Part shown: piece by piece, positions 17,189 through 26,054 of the stretch
Position numbering within the stretch: position 1 is the stretch's first letter
How the letters are laid out: each line of letters opens with the position of its first letter
DNA from: an uncultured Barnesiella sp.
Lineage (GTDB): Bacteria > Bacteroidota > Bacteroidia > Bacteroidales > Barnesiellaceae
Direction: 5' to 3'
Length of the DNA: 64,000 nt
Assembly (NCBI GenBank): GCA_944320995.1
Contig: CALUJQ010000001.1
Span: forward strand, 170,036 to 234,035
Translations under genes and position numbers: made by a program
Notes under the pieces: model-generated
Told to the model about the DNA's origin: nothing
Seen by the model: the letters and a program-made list of their open reading frames with translations, nothing else
Database searches by the model: none

Positions 17189-18475
17189 TTATACCTTTTC
17201 GAGAGCCTGCGAGAGGTCGTCGATGAGGTCGTCGATATGTTCGGTACCGATCGAGAGGCGCACGGTGCCGGGATAGATGGCTTGCTCCTCTTTCTGAGCG
17301 TCGGTAAGTTGGGCATGGGTGGTCGATGCCGGGTGAATGACCAGCGATTTTACGTCGGCCACGTTGGCCAGCAGGGAGAATATTTCGAGGTTGTCGATGA
17401 AGCGGTGAGCTTCGGCTTCACCCCCTTTGATGTCGAAGGTGAATATCGAGCCTGCTCCGTGGGGGAAATAGCGTTTGTAGAGGGCATGGTCGGGGTGGTC
17501 GGGCAAAGCCGGGTGGTTCACTCGCGCCACCTTGGGGTGATGGGCGAGGAAATCGACCACGCGCAGGGCATTCTCGACATGGCGTTCGACGCGTAGCGAG
17601 AGAGTTTCGAGCCCTTGCAACAGCAGGAAGGCGTTGAAGGGACTGATGGCGGCACCAGTGTCGCGCAGAATCACGGCCCGTATGCGGGTGACGTAGGCTG
17701 CTGGCCCGGCTACGTCGGTGAAGCGGGCTCCGTGGTAGCTGGGATCGGGTTCGCTCAGTTGGGGGAATTTACCTGAGGCAGCCCAGTCGAAACGTCCCGA
17801 GTCGATGATGACGCCACCCAATGAGGTGCCGTGGCCGCCGATGAATTTGGTGGCCGAGTGTACCACGATGTCGGCCCCGTGTTCGATGGGGCGAATGAGG
17901 TAGGGCGTTCCGAAAGTGTTGTCGATGACGAGCGGAATGCGGTGGCGATGAGCTATTTCGGCTACGGCGTCGATGTCGATGATTCCCGAGTTCGGGTTGC
18001 CCAAAGTCTCGATGAAGAGAGCTTTGGTATTGGGCTGTATGGCATTCTCGAAATTGGAGAGGTCGGCCGGATCGACAAAGGTGGTGGTCACGCCATAGGC
18101 GGGCAAGGTGTTGTCGAGCAGATTGTAGGTGCCTCCGTAGATGGTTTTGGCAGCAACGATGTGGTCACCGGTGACAGCGAGGTTCAAGAAGGCGTAGGTG
18201 ACGGCTGCGGCTCCCGAGGCTACGGCTAAAGCGGCCACGCCCCCTTCAAGAGCGGCGATTCGTTTTTCGAGCACGTCTTGGGTGGGATTGCCCAGCCGGC
18301 CATAGATGTTGCCCGGCTCTTTCAAGTCGAATCGGGCGGCGGCGTGGGCCGAGTCGCTGAATACGTATGAGGTGGTTTGGTAAATGGGGACAGCCCTCGC
18401 ATCGGTGGCCGGGTCGGGCTGTTCCTGTCCTACATGGAGTTGCAGGGTCTCGAAGTGTAATTTCTTTTGTGCCAT
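17189..18475 (-). CDS. metY: O-acetylhomoserine sulfhydrylase / aminocarboxypropyltransferase
   Basis: 428 residues from ATG 18475, where the family N-terminus begins ([22 protein letters not shown]); a much longer open frame upstream crosses the divergent regulator gene. This PLP enzyme of the Cys/Met metabolism class makes homocysteine from O-acetylhomoserine and sulfide. Signatures are [94 protein letters not shown] (PLP lysine in SATKF) and [16 protein letters not shown]. It is transcribed away from an Lrp/AsnC regulator, which may control it. Confidence 0.95.
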   Translation of the reverse strand: MAQKKLHFETLQLHVGQEQPDPATDARAVPIYQTTSYVFSDSAHAAARFDLKEPGNIYGRLGNPTQDVLEKRIAALEGGVAALAVASGAAAVTYAFLNLAVTGDHIVAAKTIYGGTYNLLDNTLPAYGVTTTFVDPADLSNFENAIQPNTKALFIETLGNPNSGIIDIDAVAEIAHRHRIPLVIDNTFGTPYLIRPIEHGADIVVHSATKFIGGHGTSLGGVIIDSGRFDWAASGKFPQLSEPDPSYHGARFTDVAGPAAYVTRIRAVILRDTGAAISPFNAFLLLQGLETLSLRVERHVENALRVVDFLAHHPKVARVNHPALPDHPDHALYKRYFPHGAGSIFTFDIKGGEAEAHRFIDNLEIFSLLANVADVKSLVIHPASTTHAQLTDAQKEEQAIYPGTVRLSIGTEHIDDLIDDLSQALEKV

Positions 18476-18497
18476 TATTGTTTGTAGTTTTAAAAAT

Positions 18498-18584
18498 AAT
18501 TCTGTAATTCTCCTATGCAAATCTATATATTGTAGAATTATCAAACAAGAAAATTCTGAATTATGGGAAATATATCTATATTTG
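18498..18584. promoter_or_regulatory. Divergent metY / lrp control region with AGAATT repeats
   Basis: For metY (minus strand) the -7 is TAGATTTG at 18525-18518, with TTTG/TTG at 18548-18542 as -33. For the regulator (plus strand) the -7 is TATATTTG at 18577-18584. AATTCT occurs at 18498, 18506 and 18552, and AGAATT at 18534. Together they make inverted and direct repeats that overlap the metY promoter. This resembles an Lrp-type operator, but that is inferred. Confidence 0.45.
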
Positions 18585-18620
18585 GAATGTTGTTTAGAAT
18601 AAAATAAAATATTGTCTGTT

Positions 18621-18634
18621 GGGAGAGTTCTCCC
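18621..18634. promoter_or_regulatory. Perfect palindrome before the Lrp-family gene
   Basis: GGGAGAGTTCTCCC, with 6-bp arms, lies 15 bases upstream of the regulator's ATG in its transcribed leader. It may be an autoregulatory site or a leader hairpin. Confidence 0.35.
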
Positions 18635-18649
18635 GAAGAATTTGGTTCT

Positions 18650-19111
18650 ATGGAAGTATTGGATAAAATCGACTTGCAGATTCTGCGGGTTTTGCAGAAC
18701 AATTCGCGCCTCACGACCAAGGAGTTGGCGGCGCAGGTAAACTTGTCGCCCACACCGGTATTCGAACGGGTGAAGCGGCTCGAATCCAACGGCTATATCA
18801 AAAAGTATGTGGCGGTACTCGATCCCGACAAACTTAACCGGGGATTTGTGGTCTTTTGCAGTGTGAAACTCAGTCGGCTCAATCGTGACATTGCGGCCGA
18901 ATTTACCCGTATCGTACGTGAGATTCCCGAGGTGACCGAGTGCTACAACATTTCGGGCGATTATGATTATCTGCTCAAAATCTGTGCTCCTGATATGAAA
19001 TATTATCAAGAGTTTATTATCAATGTGTTGGGGACGATAGAGAGTATGGGGTCGCTCATGAGTACTTTCGTGATGGACGAGGTGAAACACGAGTATGGTA
19101 TCCCTCTGTGA
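18650..19111 (+). CDS. Lrp/AsnC-family transcriptional regulator
   Basis: 153 residues, normal length. An N-terminal helix-turn-helix (about residues 5-60: [46 protein letters not shown]) is followed by the RAM/AsnC ligand-binding domain (about 65-145: [47 protein letters not shown]). Family members bind amino acids and form octamers that wrap DNA. It is divergent from metY across a 174-base control region, so methionine or sulfur-amino-acid control is a reasonable inference. Confidence 0.93.
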   Translation: MEVLDKIDLQILRVLQNNSRLTTKELAAQVNLSPTPVFERVKRLESNGYIKKYVAVLDPDKLNRGFVVFCSVKLSRLNRDIAAEFTRIVREIPEVTECYNISGDYDYLLKICAPDMKYYQEFIINVLGTIESMGSLMSTFVMDEVKHEYGIPL

Positions 19112-19184
19112 CGGGGCAACCGTCGGTTAGGGTAATGGCTATCGGTTTCACTGTGATGGTTGCCGAGGGTGGCGATAGTGGGAA

Positions 19185-20978
19185 CTATGCGATCTCGAGG
19201 TCGAAGGTGTCGTATAGATCCTTGACATCGGGATTTTTCTCGATCATCTTGACCAATACGTCTTTGGGGCTGAAAATAATCTCTTTTTCTCCCGATTGGT
19301 TGATGCGCAGTTGCATGGAGAACTGGTTGTTTTGCAACTTGTTTTGCAAGAACGACATCAATTCGTGGAAATGCTCGTTGATACAATCGACCTGAATTTG
19401 CGAATCGACCGATACGGAGAATGTGTGGTTATCGATGAGTTGCGGCCGACAACTTTGCATTGTGTTGACGAGAAGTACTTCGGTCGGGATCGTTTGGGTA
19501 TATCCCAGCCACGCGGCGGTGAGTGCTTCTATCGTAAAGGGGGTATCGAGGATTTTCGGAGTGGCAGGCGTGTTTTCTTGGGGCTGGCTCTCTTCGTGCT
19601 TTTGGTGGATCGAGATACGTACCGGTGCCGCTTTTTTGGCGGCGGAGGCGGCCGGAGCGGGAGTCGGCGTGTGTGTTGTGCCGGGTCTTGTACTTTGTAT
19701 TGTCGAGGGGGTCGCTGCAATCCGGTAGGCTGCTTGCGGTTCGGAGGTTTGAGTTGCTGCCGTATTTGCCGGAGCCTGTTGCTGTGGGGCTTGTGCGCCT
19801 TGCCGGGCTTGTGGGGTCGGCTGGGCCGTTTGTGGGGCCGGTGTAATCTTTTGGAGCGGTTGACCCTCGGGTGTGGTGGTTATCGGGTTGGTAATTTGGC
19901 AGATTTGTATCAATGTCAGTTCTACCAAAAATTGCTTGTTGTTGCTTATCCGATAGTCGAGGTCGCAGCGGTTGCTTAGTTCCATGGCCCGATACAGGAA
20001 CGGCAAGGGACACTTTTGTGCTTGCTCCCCGTAGCGTTGGGCTACCGATGCGCTTACTTCGAGTAGAGGTAGTGTCACCGGGTCTTTGCAGACTAACAGG
20101 TCCCGCAGATGCCGGCTTAATCCGCCGATGAAGAACTGGGCTTCGAAGCCATTGTCGCGAATCTCCTTGAATATCATCAAGGCTTGCGGTACGTTGTTTT
20201 GCAAAAAGGCATCGACCAGTCTGAAATAGTATTCATAATCCAGTACGTTGAGGTTCTCGATAACCGATTTGTAGGTAATATTCCCACCCGAGAAACTAAC
20301 TACTTGGTCGAATACCGAGAGGGCGTCGCGCATACCTCCATCGGCTTTTTGGGCGATGACATTCAGGGCTTCGGGCTCGGCCGAGATTCCTTCTTGTGAA
20401 GCTACATATTGCAGGTGCTCGGCTATGTCGGCTGTTGTGATGCGCTGGAAATCATATACTTGGCATCGCGACAGGATCGTGGGCAGTATCTTGTGCTTCT
20501 CGGTCGTCGCCAAGATGAAAATGGCATGGTGGGGAGGTTCTTCCAACGTTTTCAAGAAGGCGTTGAAGGCGGCTGCCGAGAGCATGTGGACCTCGTCGAT
20601 GATGAATACTTTGTACTGCCCTATTTGGGGCGGGATGCGCACTTGGTCGATGAGCGTGCGAATGTCGTCAACCGAGTTGTTCGAGGCCGCATCGAGTTCG
20701 ATGATGTTGTAGGAACGTTGTTCGTTGAAAGCCCGGCACGACTCGCATTCATTGCAAGCCTCGCCGTTCTCGGTGGGGTGGAAACAGTTGATTGTTTTGG
20801 CGAAGATGCGGGCGCACGAAGTCTTTCCTACGCCGCGGGGGCCGCAGAAGAGATAGGCGTGGGCGAGTTTTTTCGAGTCGATGGCGTTTTTCAACGTTTG
20901 AGTCAATGCCTTTTGCCCTACGACCGACCGGAATGTCGAAGGTCTGTATTTTCGTGCCGAAACAATATAGTTGTCCAT
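19185..20978 (-). CDS. dnaX: DNA polymerase III subunits gamma and tau
   Basis: 597 residues. This is the clamp-loader ATPase that places the sliding clamp and links polymerases at the fork. AAA+ region: KYRPSTFRSVVGQKAL, Walker A GPRGVGKTSCARIFAK, a zinc site CxxC-type CNECESCRAF, Walker B FIIDEVHMLS, and sensor ILATTEKHKILPTILSRC. The C-terminal ~200 residues start with a Pro/Thr/Ala/Gln-rich linker (about 385-470), then a tau-like domain. The ATG at 20978 opens the family N-terminus. It converges with the Lrp-type gene. Confidence 0.96.
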   Translation of the reverse strand: MDNYIVSARKYRPSTFRSVVGQKALTQTLKNAIDSKKLAHAYLFCGPRGVGKTSCARIFAKTINCFHPTENGEACNECESCRAFNEQRSYNIIELDAASNNSVDDIRTLIDQVRIPPQIGQYKVFIIDEVHMLSAAAFNAFLKTLEEPPHHAIFILATTEKHKILPTILSRCQVYDFQRITTADIAEHLQYVASQEGISAEPEALNVIAQKADGGMRDALSVFDQVVSFSGGNITYKSVIENLNVLDYEYYFRLVDAFLQNNVPQALMIFKEIRDNGFEAQFFIGGLSRHLRDLLVCKDPVTLPLLEVSASVAQRYGEQAQKCPLPFLYRAMELSNRCDLDYRISNNKQFLVELTLIQICQITNPITTTPEGQPLQKITPAPQTAQPTPQARQGAQAPQQQAPANTAATQTSEPQAAYRIAATPSTIQSTRPGTTHTPTPAPAASAAKKAAPVRISIHQKHEESQPQENTPATPKILDTPFTIEALTAAWLGYTQTIPTEVLLVNTMQSCRPQLIDNHTFSVSVDSQIQVDCINEHFHELMSFLQNKLQNNQFSMQLRINQSGEKEIIFSPKDVLVKMIEKNPDVKDLYDTFDLEIA

Positions 20979-21104
20979 ATCGATTCCTCTAAGAGCTGTT
21001 CAATATAAGAGTTACAAAGCAGAGTCGGACAATGTTTGCCTTGCGGTTGCCGGGGCTGTCTTGTTTATTGGTCGTCAGCCTCGGCCGCTTCTGCTTCGAG
21101 GTTA

Positions 21105-21112
21105 CAAAGATA
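21105..21112 (-). promoter_or_regulatory. -7 element for dnaX
   Basis: The minus strand reads TATCTTTG, an exact TAnnTTTG match. It lies in the gap between cdd and dnaX, 127 bases before the dnaX start. Confidence 0.45.
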
Positions 21113-21125
21113 AGTTATTTTTGTA

Positions 21126-21617
21126 CTATTCGACCTGTTCAGGCAAATCGTTTTTCCCGAAACAGAGAGGTAACAGTGTGCGTACGGAGTCAACGATGAA
21201 AATCTCGTCGGTCCCGTAGAGATAAATGCGTATGGGCTGCTTGTATCGTTCTTCGGTTTCGAGGATTACTTGCCGGCAGGCTCCGCAGGGGGCTGTGGGG
21301 TGATCGATGAATTCCCCTCCGGTTTGGGCTGCGATAGCCAATGCTTTTACTGCACGGTCGGGATATTGCGAGTTGGCATAGAACAGGGTAGTCCGTTCGG
21401 CGCATGTTCCCGAGGGATAGGCGGCATTTTCCTGATTGCTGCCTGTTACCACGAGATCTCCGTCAAGGAGCGCAGCGGCTCCCACTTGAAAGCGGGAGTA
21501 GGGGGCATAAGAGCGGTTGGACGCCTCTTTGGCAGCATCGATCAATTTTTTCTCTTTGTCGTTTAGCTCTTCATACGAGCAAACTGTTATCTTTGCGGTG
21601 ATATTCCGGTTTTCCAT
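21126..21617 (-). CDS. cdd: Cytidine deaminase
   Basis: 163 residues. Converts cytidine and deoxycytidine to the uridine forms for pyrimidine salvage. The zinc and proton-transfer motif is complete: SGTCAERTTLFY with Cys and Glu, and PCGACRQVI with two Cys. The N-terminal SYAPYSRFQVGAAALL and the QENAAYPSG substrate loop are typical of the small homotetrameric class. Confidence 0.95.
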   Translation of the reverse strand: MENRNITAKITVCSYEELNDKEKKLIDAAKEASNRSYAPYSRFQVGAAALLDGDLVVTGSNQENAAYPSGTCAERTTLFYANSQYPDRAVKALAIAAQTGGEFIDHPTAPCGACRQVILETEERYKQPIRIYLYGTDEIFIVDSVRTLLPLCFGKNDLPEQVE

Positions 21618-21647
21618 AACTTCAATTAAGTCGGTTTATACTTACTA

Positions 21648-21667
21648 CAAATATAGTTATATTTTTG
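21648..21667. promoter_or_regulatory. Back-to-back -7 elements for cdd and the glucosaminidase gene
   Basis: The minus strand reads TATATTTG at 21655-21648 (towards cdd). The plus strand reads TATTTTTG at 21660-21667 (towards 21713). Both fit TAnnTTTG and are only 5 bases apart. Confidence 0.4.
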
Positions 21668-21712
21668 AGAACGGAAATTGTTATCACCTATTTTTAAGTT
21701 TAAAAACAAACT

Positions 21713-22612
21713 ATGAGATTGCGATACGTCCTATTTTTGTCGATTATTGTGTTGTCGATGCCGTATCTTTCGGCACAGCATAAAAATAAAGCCTACCTCG
21801 ATTATATCGAAAAATACAACTCTTTGGCGGTCAAGCATCAAAAGCTGTATGGGATTCCGGCCAGTATCACTTTGGCGCAGGGCTTGCTCGAATCGGGTGC
21901 GGGGCGTAGTGAACTGGCCCGCAAGTCGAACAACCATTTCGGTATCAAATGCCACAGCGACTGGAAGGGGAAACGGGTGTATCACGACGACGATAAGAAA
22001 GATGACTGTTTCAGGAAGTATGACAGTCCCGAAGACTCTTTCGACGACCATGCCCGGTTTCTCAAACGGCCTCGGTATGCCTCGCTTTTCGAGTTGAAGG
22101 TGACCGACTACCGGGGTTGGGCAAAGGGATTGAAACAGTGTGGTTACGCTACCGACAAGTCGTATGCCAACAAACTGATTCAGACAATCGAACTTTATGA
22201 ACTCTATAAATACGACCGGCAAAATTTCAAGCCTATTCGGGTTCAAGACCTCCCGCCGGTCATCGTGGCCAATCCGCACCCGGTATATCGTTCGTGGGGA
22301 TTGCTTTATGTGGAGGCTCGCAACGGCGATACGCTCGAGTCTATTGCACAAGAGTTCGGTTTCTCGGTGAAGAAACTGGCGAAATATAATGAGATTCCCA
22401 AAGAGTATCCCTTGGAAGCGGGCGACATCGTCTATCTCGAAAAGAAAAAGAAGAAGGCCGAGAAGGGTTATGAGTATTGCGTGGTTCGTTCGGGCGACTC
22501 GATGCATGCCATTGCACAGCGGTACGGAATCCGCTTGAAGAATCTCTACAAGATGAATAAACTCCCCGACGACTATTCTCCCTCGGTAGGCGATACCCTG
22601 CGGTTGCGATAA
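21713..22612 (+). CDS. Secreted glucosaminidase with two LysM domains
   Basis: 299 residues with a signal peptide (about 1-21, ending LSAQ). The GH73-type glucosaminidase domain spans about 25-165, with SITLAQGLLESGAGRSELARKSNNHFGIKCH (catalytic Glu in LLESG), DSPEDSFDDHARFL and GWAKGLKQCGYATDKSYANKLI. Two LysM modules follow, about 200-248 (VEARNGDTLESIAQEFG) and 256-299 (CVVRSGDSMHAIAQRYG), joined by a Lys-rich stretch. It should cut glycan strands of peptidoglycan in the periplasm during growth or division. Confidence 0.92.
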   Translation: MRLRYVLFLSIIVLSMPYLSAQHKNKAYLDYIEKYNSLAVKHQKLYGIPASITLAQGLLESGAGRSELARKSNNHFGIKCHSDWKGKRVYHDDDKKDDCFRKYDSPEDSFDDHARFLKRPRYASLFELKVTDYRGWAKGLKQCGYATDKSYANKLIQTIELYELYKYDRQNFKPIRVQDLPPVIVANPHPVYRSWGLLYVEARNGDTLESIAQEFGFSVKKLAKYNEIPKEYPLEAGDIVYLEKKKKKAEKGYEYCVVRSGDSMHAIAQRYGIRLKNLYKMNKLPDDYSPSVGDTLRLR

Positions 22613-22630
22613 CCGCTTACGAGTATTTTA

Positions 22631-24598
22631 TCAGTATAAATTCCACGTGATGGAGAGGACTTGGAATTCGGTGCGCCGGTTTATCTGGTTGGCAATTTCT
22701 TGGTCTTCGGGAGCCAGTGTGTTGATATATGCTTCATCGAGTACATCGCCCTCTTTGAATTGCGGATATTGAGTTGCCAGTTTCTTGGTGATGACTTTGG
22801 GTTTGCTTTCGCCGTAACCTTTGGGCTGTAAACGGCGGGGATCGATACCCGATTTGATGAGGTAATCGACTACCGACTGGGCCCGTCGTTCCGAGAGCCG
22901 CAGATTGTATTGGTCGCTTCCTTTCAAGTCGGTGTGCGCACCCAACTCAATCGATACGTTGGGGTTGTCGTCGAGCATTTTGACCAATTCGTTGAGCGAG
23001 GTTTCCGATTCGGGCCGTAAGGTGGCGCGGTCGAAGTCGTAGAAGATATTCTCGATGAGGATTGGCTTGCTGATCGAGGAGAGAACGAAGTTAACCCCGT
23101 ACTCGGCATCTTTTTCTTCGGTATCGGATACGAACTCTTGTTTTGAGTTGAGGTATCCCCGGCAACTGGCAAGCATGACGTAGTGTACGCCCCGGTCGAG
23201 TTTGAACCGGAAACTGCCGTCTTTGCGGGCAATTTCTTTTTGATTCGACCCGTCGTTCCCTACGATGCGGATAATGGCCTCGGGTACCGGTTCGTCATCT
23301 TTGTCAATGACTGTCCCGCTTATCCAAATGCTTATCGAGGGCAACTCGAAACTGTAAATGTTGTCGTAGCCACGTCCGTCACCACGATTCGACGAGAAAA
23401 ATCCGGTTTCTTCTTCTCCGAATGTAATCCCGAAATCATCGGCTTGCGAGTTGATGGGTGCTTTCATGTTCTCGATTTGCCAAAAGCCCGATTCGTTCAT
23501 TCTCGCCTTGAAAATGTCGAGCCCTCCCATGCCCGGGTGCCCGTCTGAAGCGAAATAGAGATCGCCGTTCGAGCGAATGTAAGGAAACATTTCGTCGCCC
23601 GGGGTATTGATTTGTACTCCTAAGTTTTCGAGCGAGCCTTCTTTGTCGGTGAGCGATATGCGCCAAATGTCTTTTCCCCCGTATCCGCCCGGCATATCCG
23701 AGACGAAATAGAGGTATTCACCGTCGGGCGATACGGCGGGGTGACCGAACGCCGAGAGGGTATCGGCTATAATTTCGTATTTCTGCGGGGCACTCCATTG
23801 AGCGCCTGTACGGGTGGAGGTATAGATCTCGACCGAGGTGTCGGAGTTGGGCTCTCGGCGGGCTTTGCTCAGGTACATGGTCGTTCCGTCGGGGCTGAAA
23901 CTGATGACACCTTCGTCGTCTTCGGTATTGACATCACCCTCTACGGGCTCGGGTTTCTGCCATGCTCCCACTTCGTTTTTCTTGGCGAAATAGATGTCGC
24001 AGTTTTTGCTTCCCGTAATCGCGCTTTTGTTTTTCCCCAATGCTTTCTCGGTCGATGAGGTGAAGTAGAGCTGATCGAAATCGGCTCCTAAAAACATGGG
24101 GGAGAAATCGCTGCGGCGCGAGTTGAGTATCGCTGCTTTTTTGACGACATATCGGGTGGGTTGCTCTTTCCATTGGAGGGCCAGATTACACCCTCGCAGC
24201 CCGTTTTTTGCGAGAGCACTTTGCGGGTTTGTTTCGAGAAATGCTTGGTAATTTTTGATTGCCTCGGTGTATTTCCCTTCGTATTGCTGGCTGCGGGCGA
24301 GGTAGAAGAGCGCCATGCTGTCGGGGTACTCATATCGTATGGCGTTTTGATAGGCTGCCGAGCTGCGTGCCGCCATGTTGATGCGTCGGTAGCATTCACC
24401 CATTTTGAAGGCGATTTCTCCGCGTAATTTGCGGTCTTTGCGGGGGTTGGTTTTGCTGTAAACTTTCCGGTAAGTTTGGGCGGCGTCATAAAATTCGCCA
24501 CGGGCATACTGTTCGTTGGCGACGCTTAGTTTCGCCCCTGAACAAGCACCCAGCAACACCGTGGTCGCCAATCCCCAAAGTACCGTCTTTATCTTCAT
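22631..24598 (-). CDS. porE: PorE-like OmpA-family lipoprotein of the type IX secretion system
   Basis: 655 residues from ATG 24598, which gives a lipoprotein signal (TTVLLGACSG, Cys near 20). Domains in order are TPR-like helices (about 25-145), a WD40/PD40-type beta-propeller (about 160-430, with FSPDGTTMYLSKARRE and VSPDGEYLYFVSDMPGGYGGKDIW), a carboxypeptidase regulatory-like beta domain (about 435-525), and an OmpA peptidoglycan-binding domain (about 535-655, LGAHTDLKGSDQYNLRLSERRAQ). This four-part layout is that of PorE, the factor that ties the PorLM/PorKN machine to the cell wall. Other OmpA-type wall proteins could look similar, but the order is specific. Confidence 0.85.
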   Translation of the reverse strand: MKIKTVLWGLATTVLLGACSGAKLSVANEQYARGEFYDAAQTYRKVYSKTNPRKDRKLRGEIAFKMGECYRRINMAARSSAAYQNAIRYEYPDSMALFYLARSQQYEGKYTEAIKNYQAFLETNPQSALAKNGLRGCNLALQWKEQPTRYVVKKAAILNSRRSDFSPMFLGADFDQLYFTSSTEKALGKNKSAITGSKNCDIYFAKKNEVGAWQKPEPVEGDVNTEDDEGVISFSPDGTTMYLSKARREPNSDTSVEIYTSTRTGAQWSAPQKYEIIADTLSAFGHPAVSPDGEYLYFVSDMPGGYGGKDIWRISLTDKEGSLENLGVQINTPGDEMFPYIRSNGDLYFASDGHPGMGGLDIFKARMNESGFWQIENMKAPINSQADDFGITFGEEETGFFSSNRGDGRGYDNIYSFELPSISIWISGTVIDKDDEPVPEAIIRIVGNDGSNQKEIARKDGSFRFKLDRGVHYVMLASCRGYLNSKQEFVSDTEEKDAEYGVNFVLSSISKPILIENIFYDFDRATLRPESETSLNELVKMLDDNPNVSIELGAHTDLKGSDQYNLRLSERRAQSVVDYLIKSGIDPRRLQPKGYGESKPKVITKKLATQYPQFKEGDVLDEAYINTLAPEDQEIANQINRRTEFQVLSITWNLY

Positions 24599-24600
24599 CT

Positions 24601-24618
24601 TGTCTGTTCGGGCAGACA
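24601..24618 (-). promoter_or_regulatory. Hairpin abutting the porE start codon
   Basis: TGTCTG (24601-24606) and CAGACA (24613-24618) form a 6-bp stem with a 6-base loop that ends 2 bases before the ATG. It would cover the usual ribosome-binding region. Confidence 0.3.
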
Positions 24619-24724
24619 ACAAACGGGCGGAAGGCTTTCCCACCCGCTCGTGTGTGACTGCATGTTATTATAGATACGTTTTTTTTTGCGTTTTATTGTG
24701 TTTCGACCGGTGTAAATGGGCGAT

Positions 24725-25942
24725 TCAGGGCAACAGTAACGAGCTGTCGCCATAACTGAGAAAACGGAAGTCGTGGCCGAGGGCATAGTCGTATATCTCT
24801 TGCCAACGACCGTTGACAAAGGCCGATACCAGCAAGAGCAGGGTGCTTTGCGGCTGGTGGAAGTTGGTGACCATTCCTTGTACGATATGGTAGCGGTAGC
24901 CCGGGGCAATGATAATCTGGGTAGCGGTAACCAGTCGCGGCAGCCCGTTTCGGTCGAGGTATTCCACAATGTTGCGCAGCGCTTGGCGGGGATTGATGTC
25001 GGCACTGCCGTCGTAGGGCTGCCATTGGGCCACGGTGAGCGACTGGGGTGTGGCTTGTGGATTCGTTTCCAGAGTTTTGCCTATGTAGTAGAGGCTCTCG
25101 AGCGTGCGTACCGAGGTGGTCCCCACGGCGATTACCCGGCGGTCGGTATGGCAGAGTGTGTCGATGAGGTCGCGGCTTACCGAGATGTATTCGGTGTGCA
25201 TTTCGTGCCCTTCGAGGGTCTCGCTTTTTACCGGCTTGAAGGTCCCGGCCCCTACGTGCAAGGTCAGTTCGAGGGAGGGGATATTCTTGGCTTTGAGTTG
25301 TTCCAAAACTTCGGGGGTAAAATGGAGTCCGGCGGTGGGAGCGGCTACCGAACCTTCGATTTTGGAATAGACGGTTTGGTAGGTGGTTTTATCGCTTTCC
25401 TCGGTTTCCCGGTTCAGGTAGGGAGGTATAGGCAGTTCGCCGGCATGGTCGAGGAGAGAGGCGAAAGTCACATCGGGGTCGTTCCATGAAAATCTCACTT
25501 CATAGGCATTGCCGTGAGGCAATCCTCGTTCGGCATGGAAGTTGACGGCTTTCCCGCCTATCTCGACAAGCTGCGAGAGAACCCCGTTTTTCCATTTTTT
25601 GGAGTTGCCCACTAAGCAGAGCCACGAGCAAGAACCGGTCGATTGGAACGAAAGGGAATATTCGTGTGGTGCGAGCGGTTCGAGGCAAAAGACTTCGATG
25701 AGTGCGCCGGTTTCTTTCCGAAAGTGCAACCGGGCTTGTATCACCCGGGTGTTGTTGAATACCAGCAGGCTGTCGGCCGGTAATACCTCGGGCAACTCGT
25801 AGAAGCGATGTTCTTCGATCGTACCTTGGCGGTAAACCAGTAGTTTGGAGTGGTCGCGTTGCGGAAGCGGGAACTTGGCGATGCGTTCATCGGGTAGCGG
25901 ATAATTGAAATCCTCGATGCGAATATTCTGAGTTTTTAGCAT
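24725..25942 (-). CDS. queA: S-adenosylmethionine:tRNA ribosyltransferase-isomerase
   Basis: 405 residues from ATG 25942, where the family start LKTQNIRIEDFNYPLPDERIA lies; 28 extra codons upstream overlap the divergent gene's promoter and look untranslated. It moves the ribosyl part of SAM to preQ1-modified tRNA, making epoxyqueuosine. Motifs are FNNTRVIQARL, PTAGLHFTPEVLEQL, LHVGAGTFKPV, MHTEYISV and TSVRTLES. It is slightly longer than E. coli QueA because of small insertions. Confidence 0.94.
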   Translation of the reverse strand: MLKTQNIRIEDFNYPLPDERIAKFPLPQRDHSKLLVYRQGTIEEHRFYELPEVLPADSLLVFNNTRVIQARLHFRKETGALIEVFCLEPLAPHEYSLSFQSTGSCSWLCLVGNSKKWKNGVLSQLVEIGGKAVNFHAERGLPHGNAYEVRFSWNDPDVTFASLLDHAGELPIPPYLNRETEESDKTTYQTVYSKIEGSVAAPTAGLHFTPEVLEQLKAKNIPSLELTLHVGAGTFKPVKSETLEGHEMHTEYISVSRDLIDTLCHTDRRVIAVGTTSVRTLESLYYIGKTLETNPQATPQSLTVAQWQPYDGSADINPRQALRNIVEYLDRNGLPRLVTATQIIIAPGYRYHIVQGMVTNFHQPQSTLLLLVSAFVNGRWQEIYDYALGHDFRFLSYGDSSLLLP

Positions 25943-25962
25943 AATCTGTTTTGAATATCGTG

Positions 25963-25970
25963 CAAAAATA
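25963..25970 (-). promoter_or_regulatory. -7 element for queA
   Basis: The minus strand reads TATTTTTG, 21 bases upstream of the ATG, so the leader would be short. Confidence 0.4.
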
Positions 25971-26054
25971 AGCAACTTTGCCGAATATAGCATGGTTTGC
26001 CGTAGCGAAATCTGCGACTTCGGCAATCGGTGTTCGATAAAAAACAGTGGAATT

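Noticed and set aside
16835..17226. Small plus-strand genes upstream of the TIR gene
   Set aside because: Short overlapping frames without start context, domain or conservation features; one runs through the hairpin repeat.
18476..18649. SAM riboswitch upstream of metY
   Set aside because: The 174-base region is AT-rich and lacks the GC-rich paired elements of known SAM riboswitches.
18476..19090. N-terminal extension of metY
   Set aside because: The open frame continues upstream across the Lrp-type gene, but family homology begins at ATG 18475 and promoter elements lie in between.
19296..19979. 227-codon plus-strand frame opposite dnaX
   Set aside because: It lies over the low-complexity linker of dnaX and is Gly/Arg/Cys-rich, a typical shadow.
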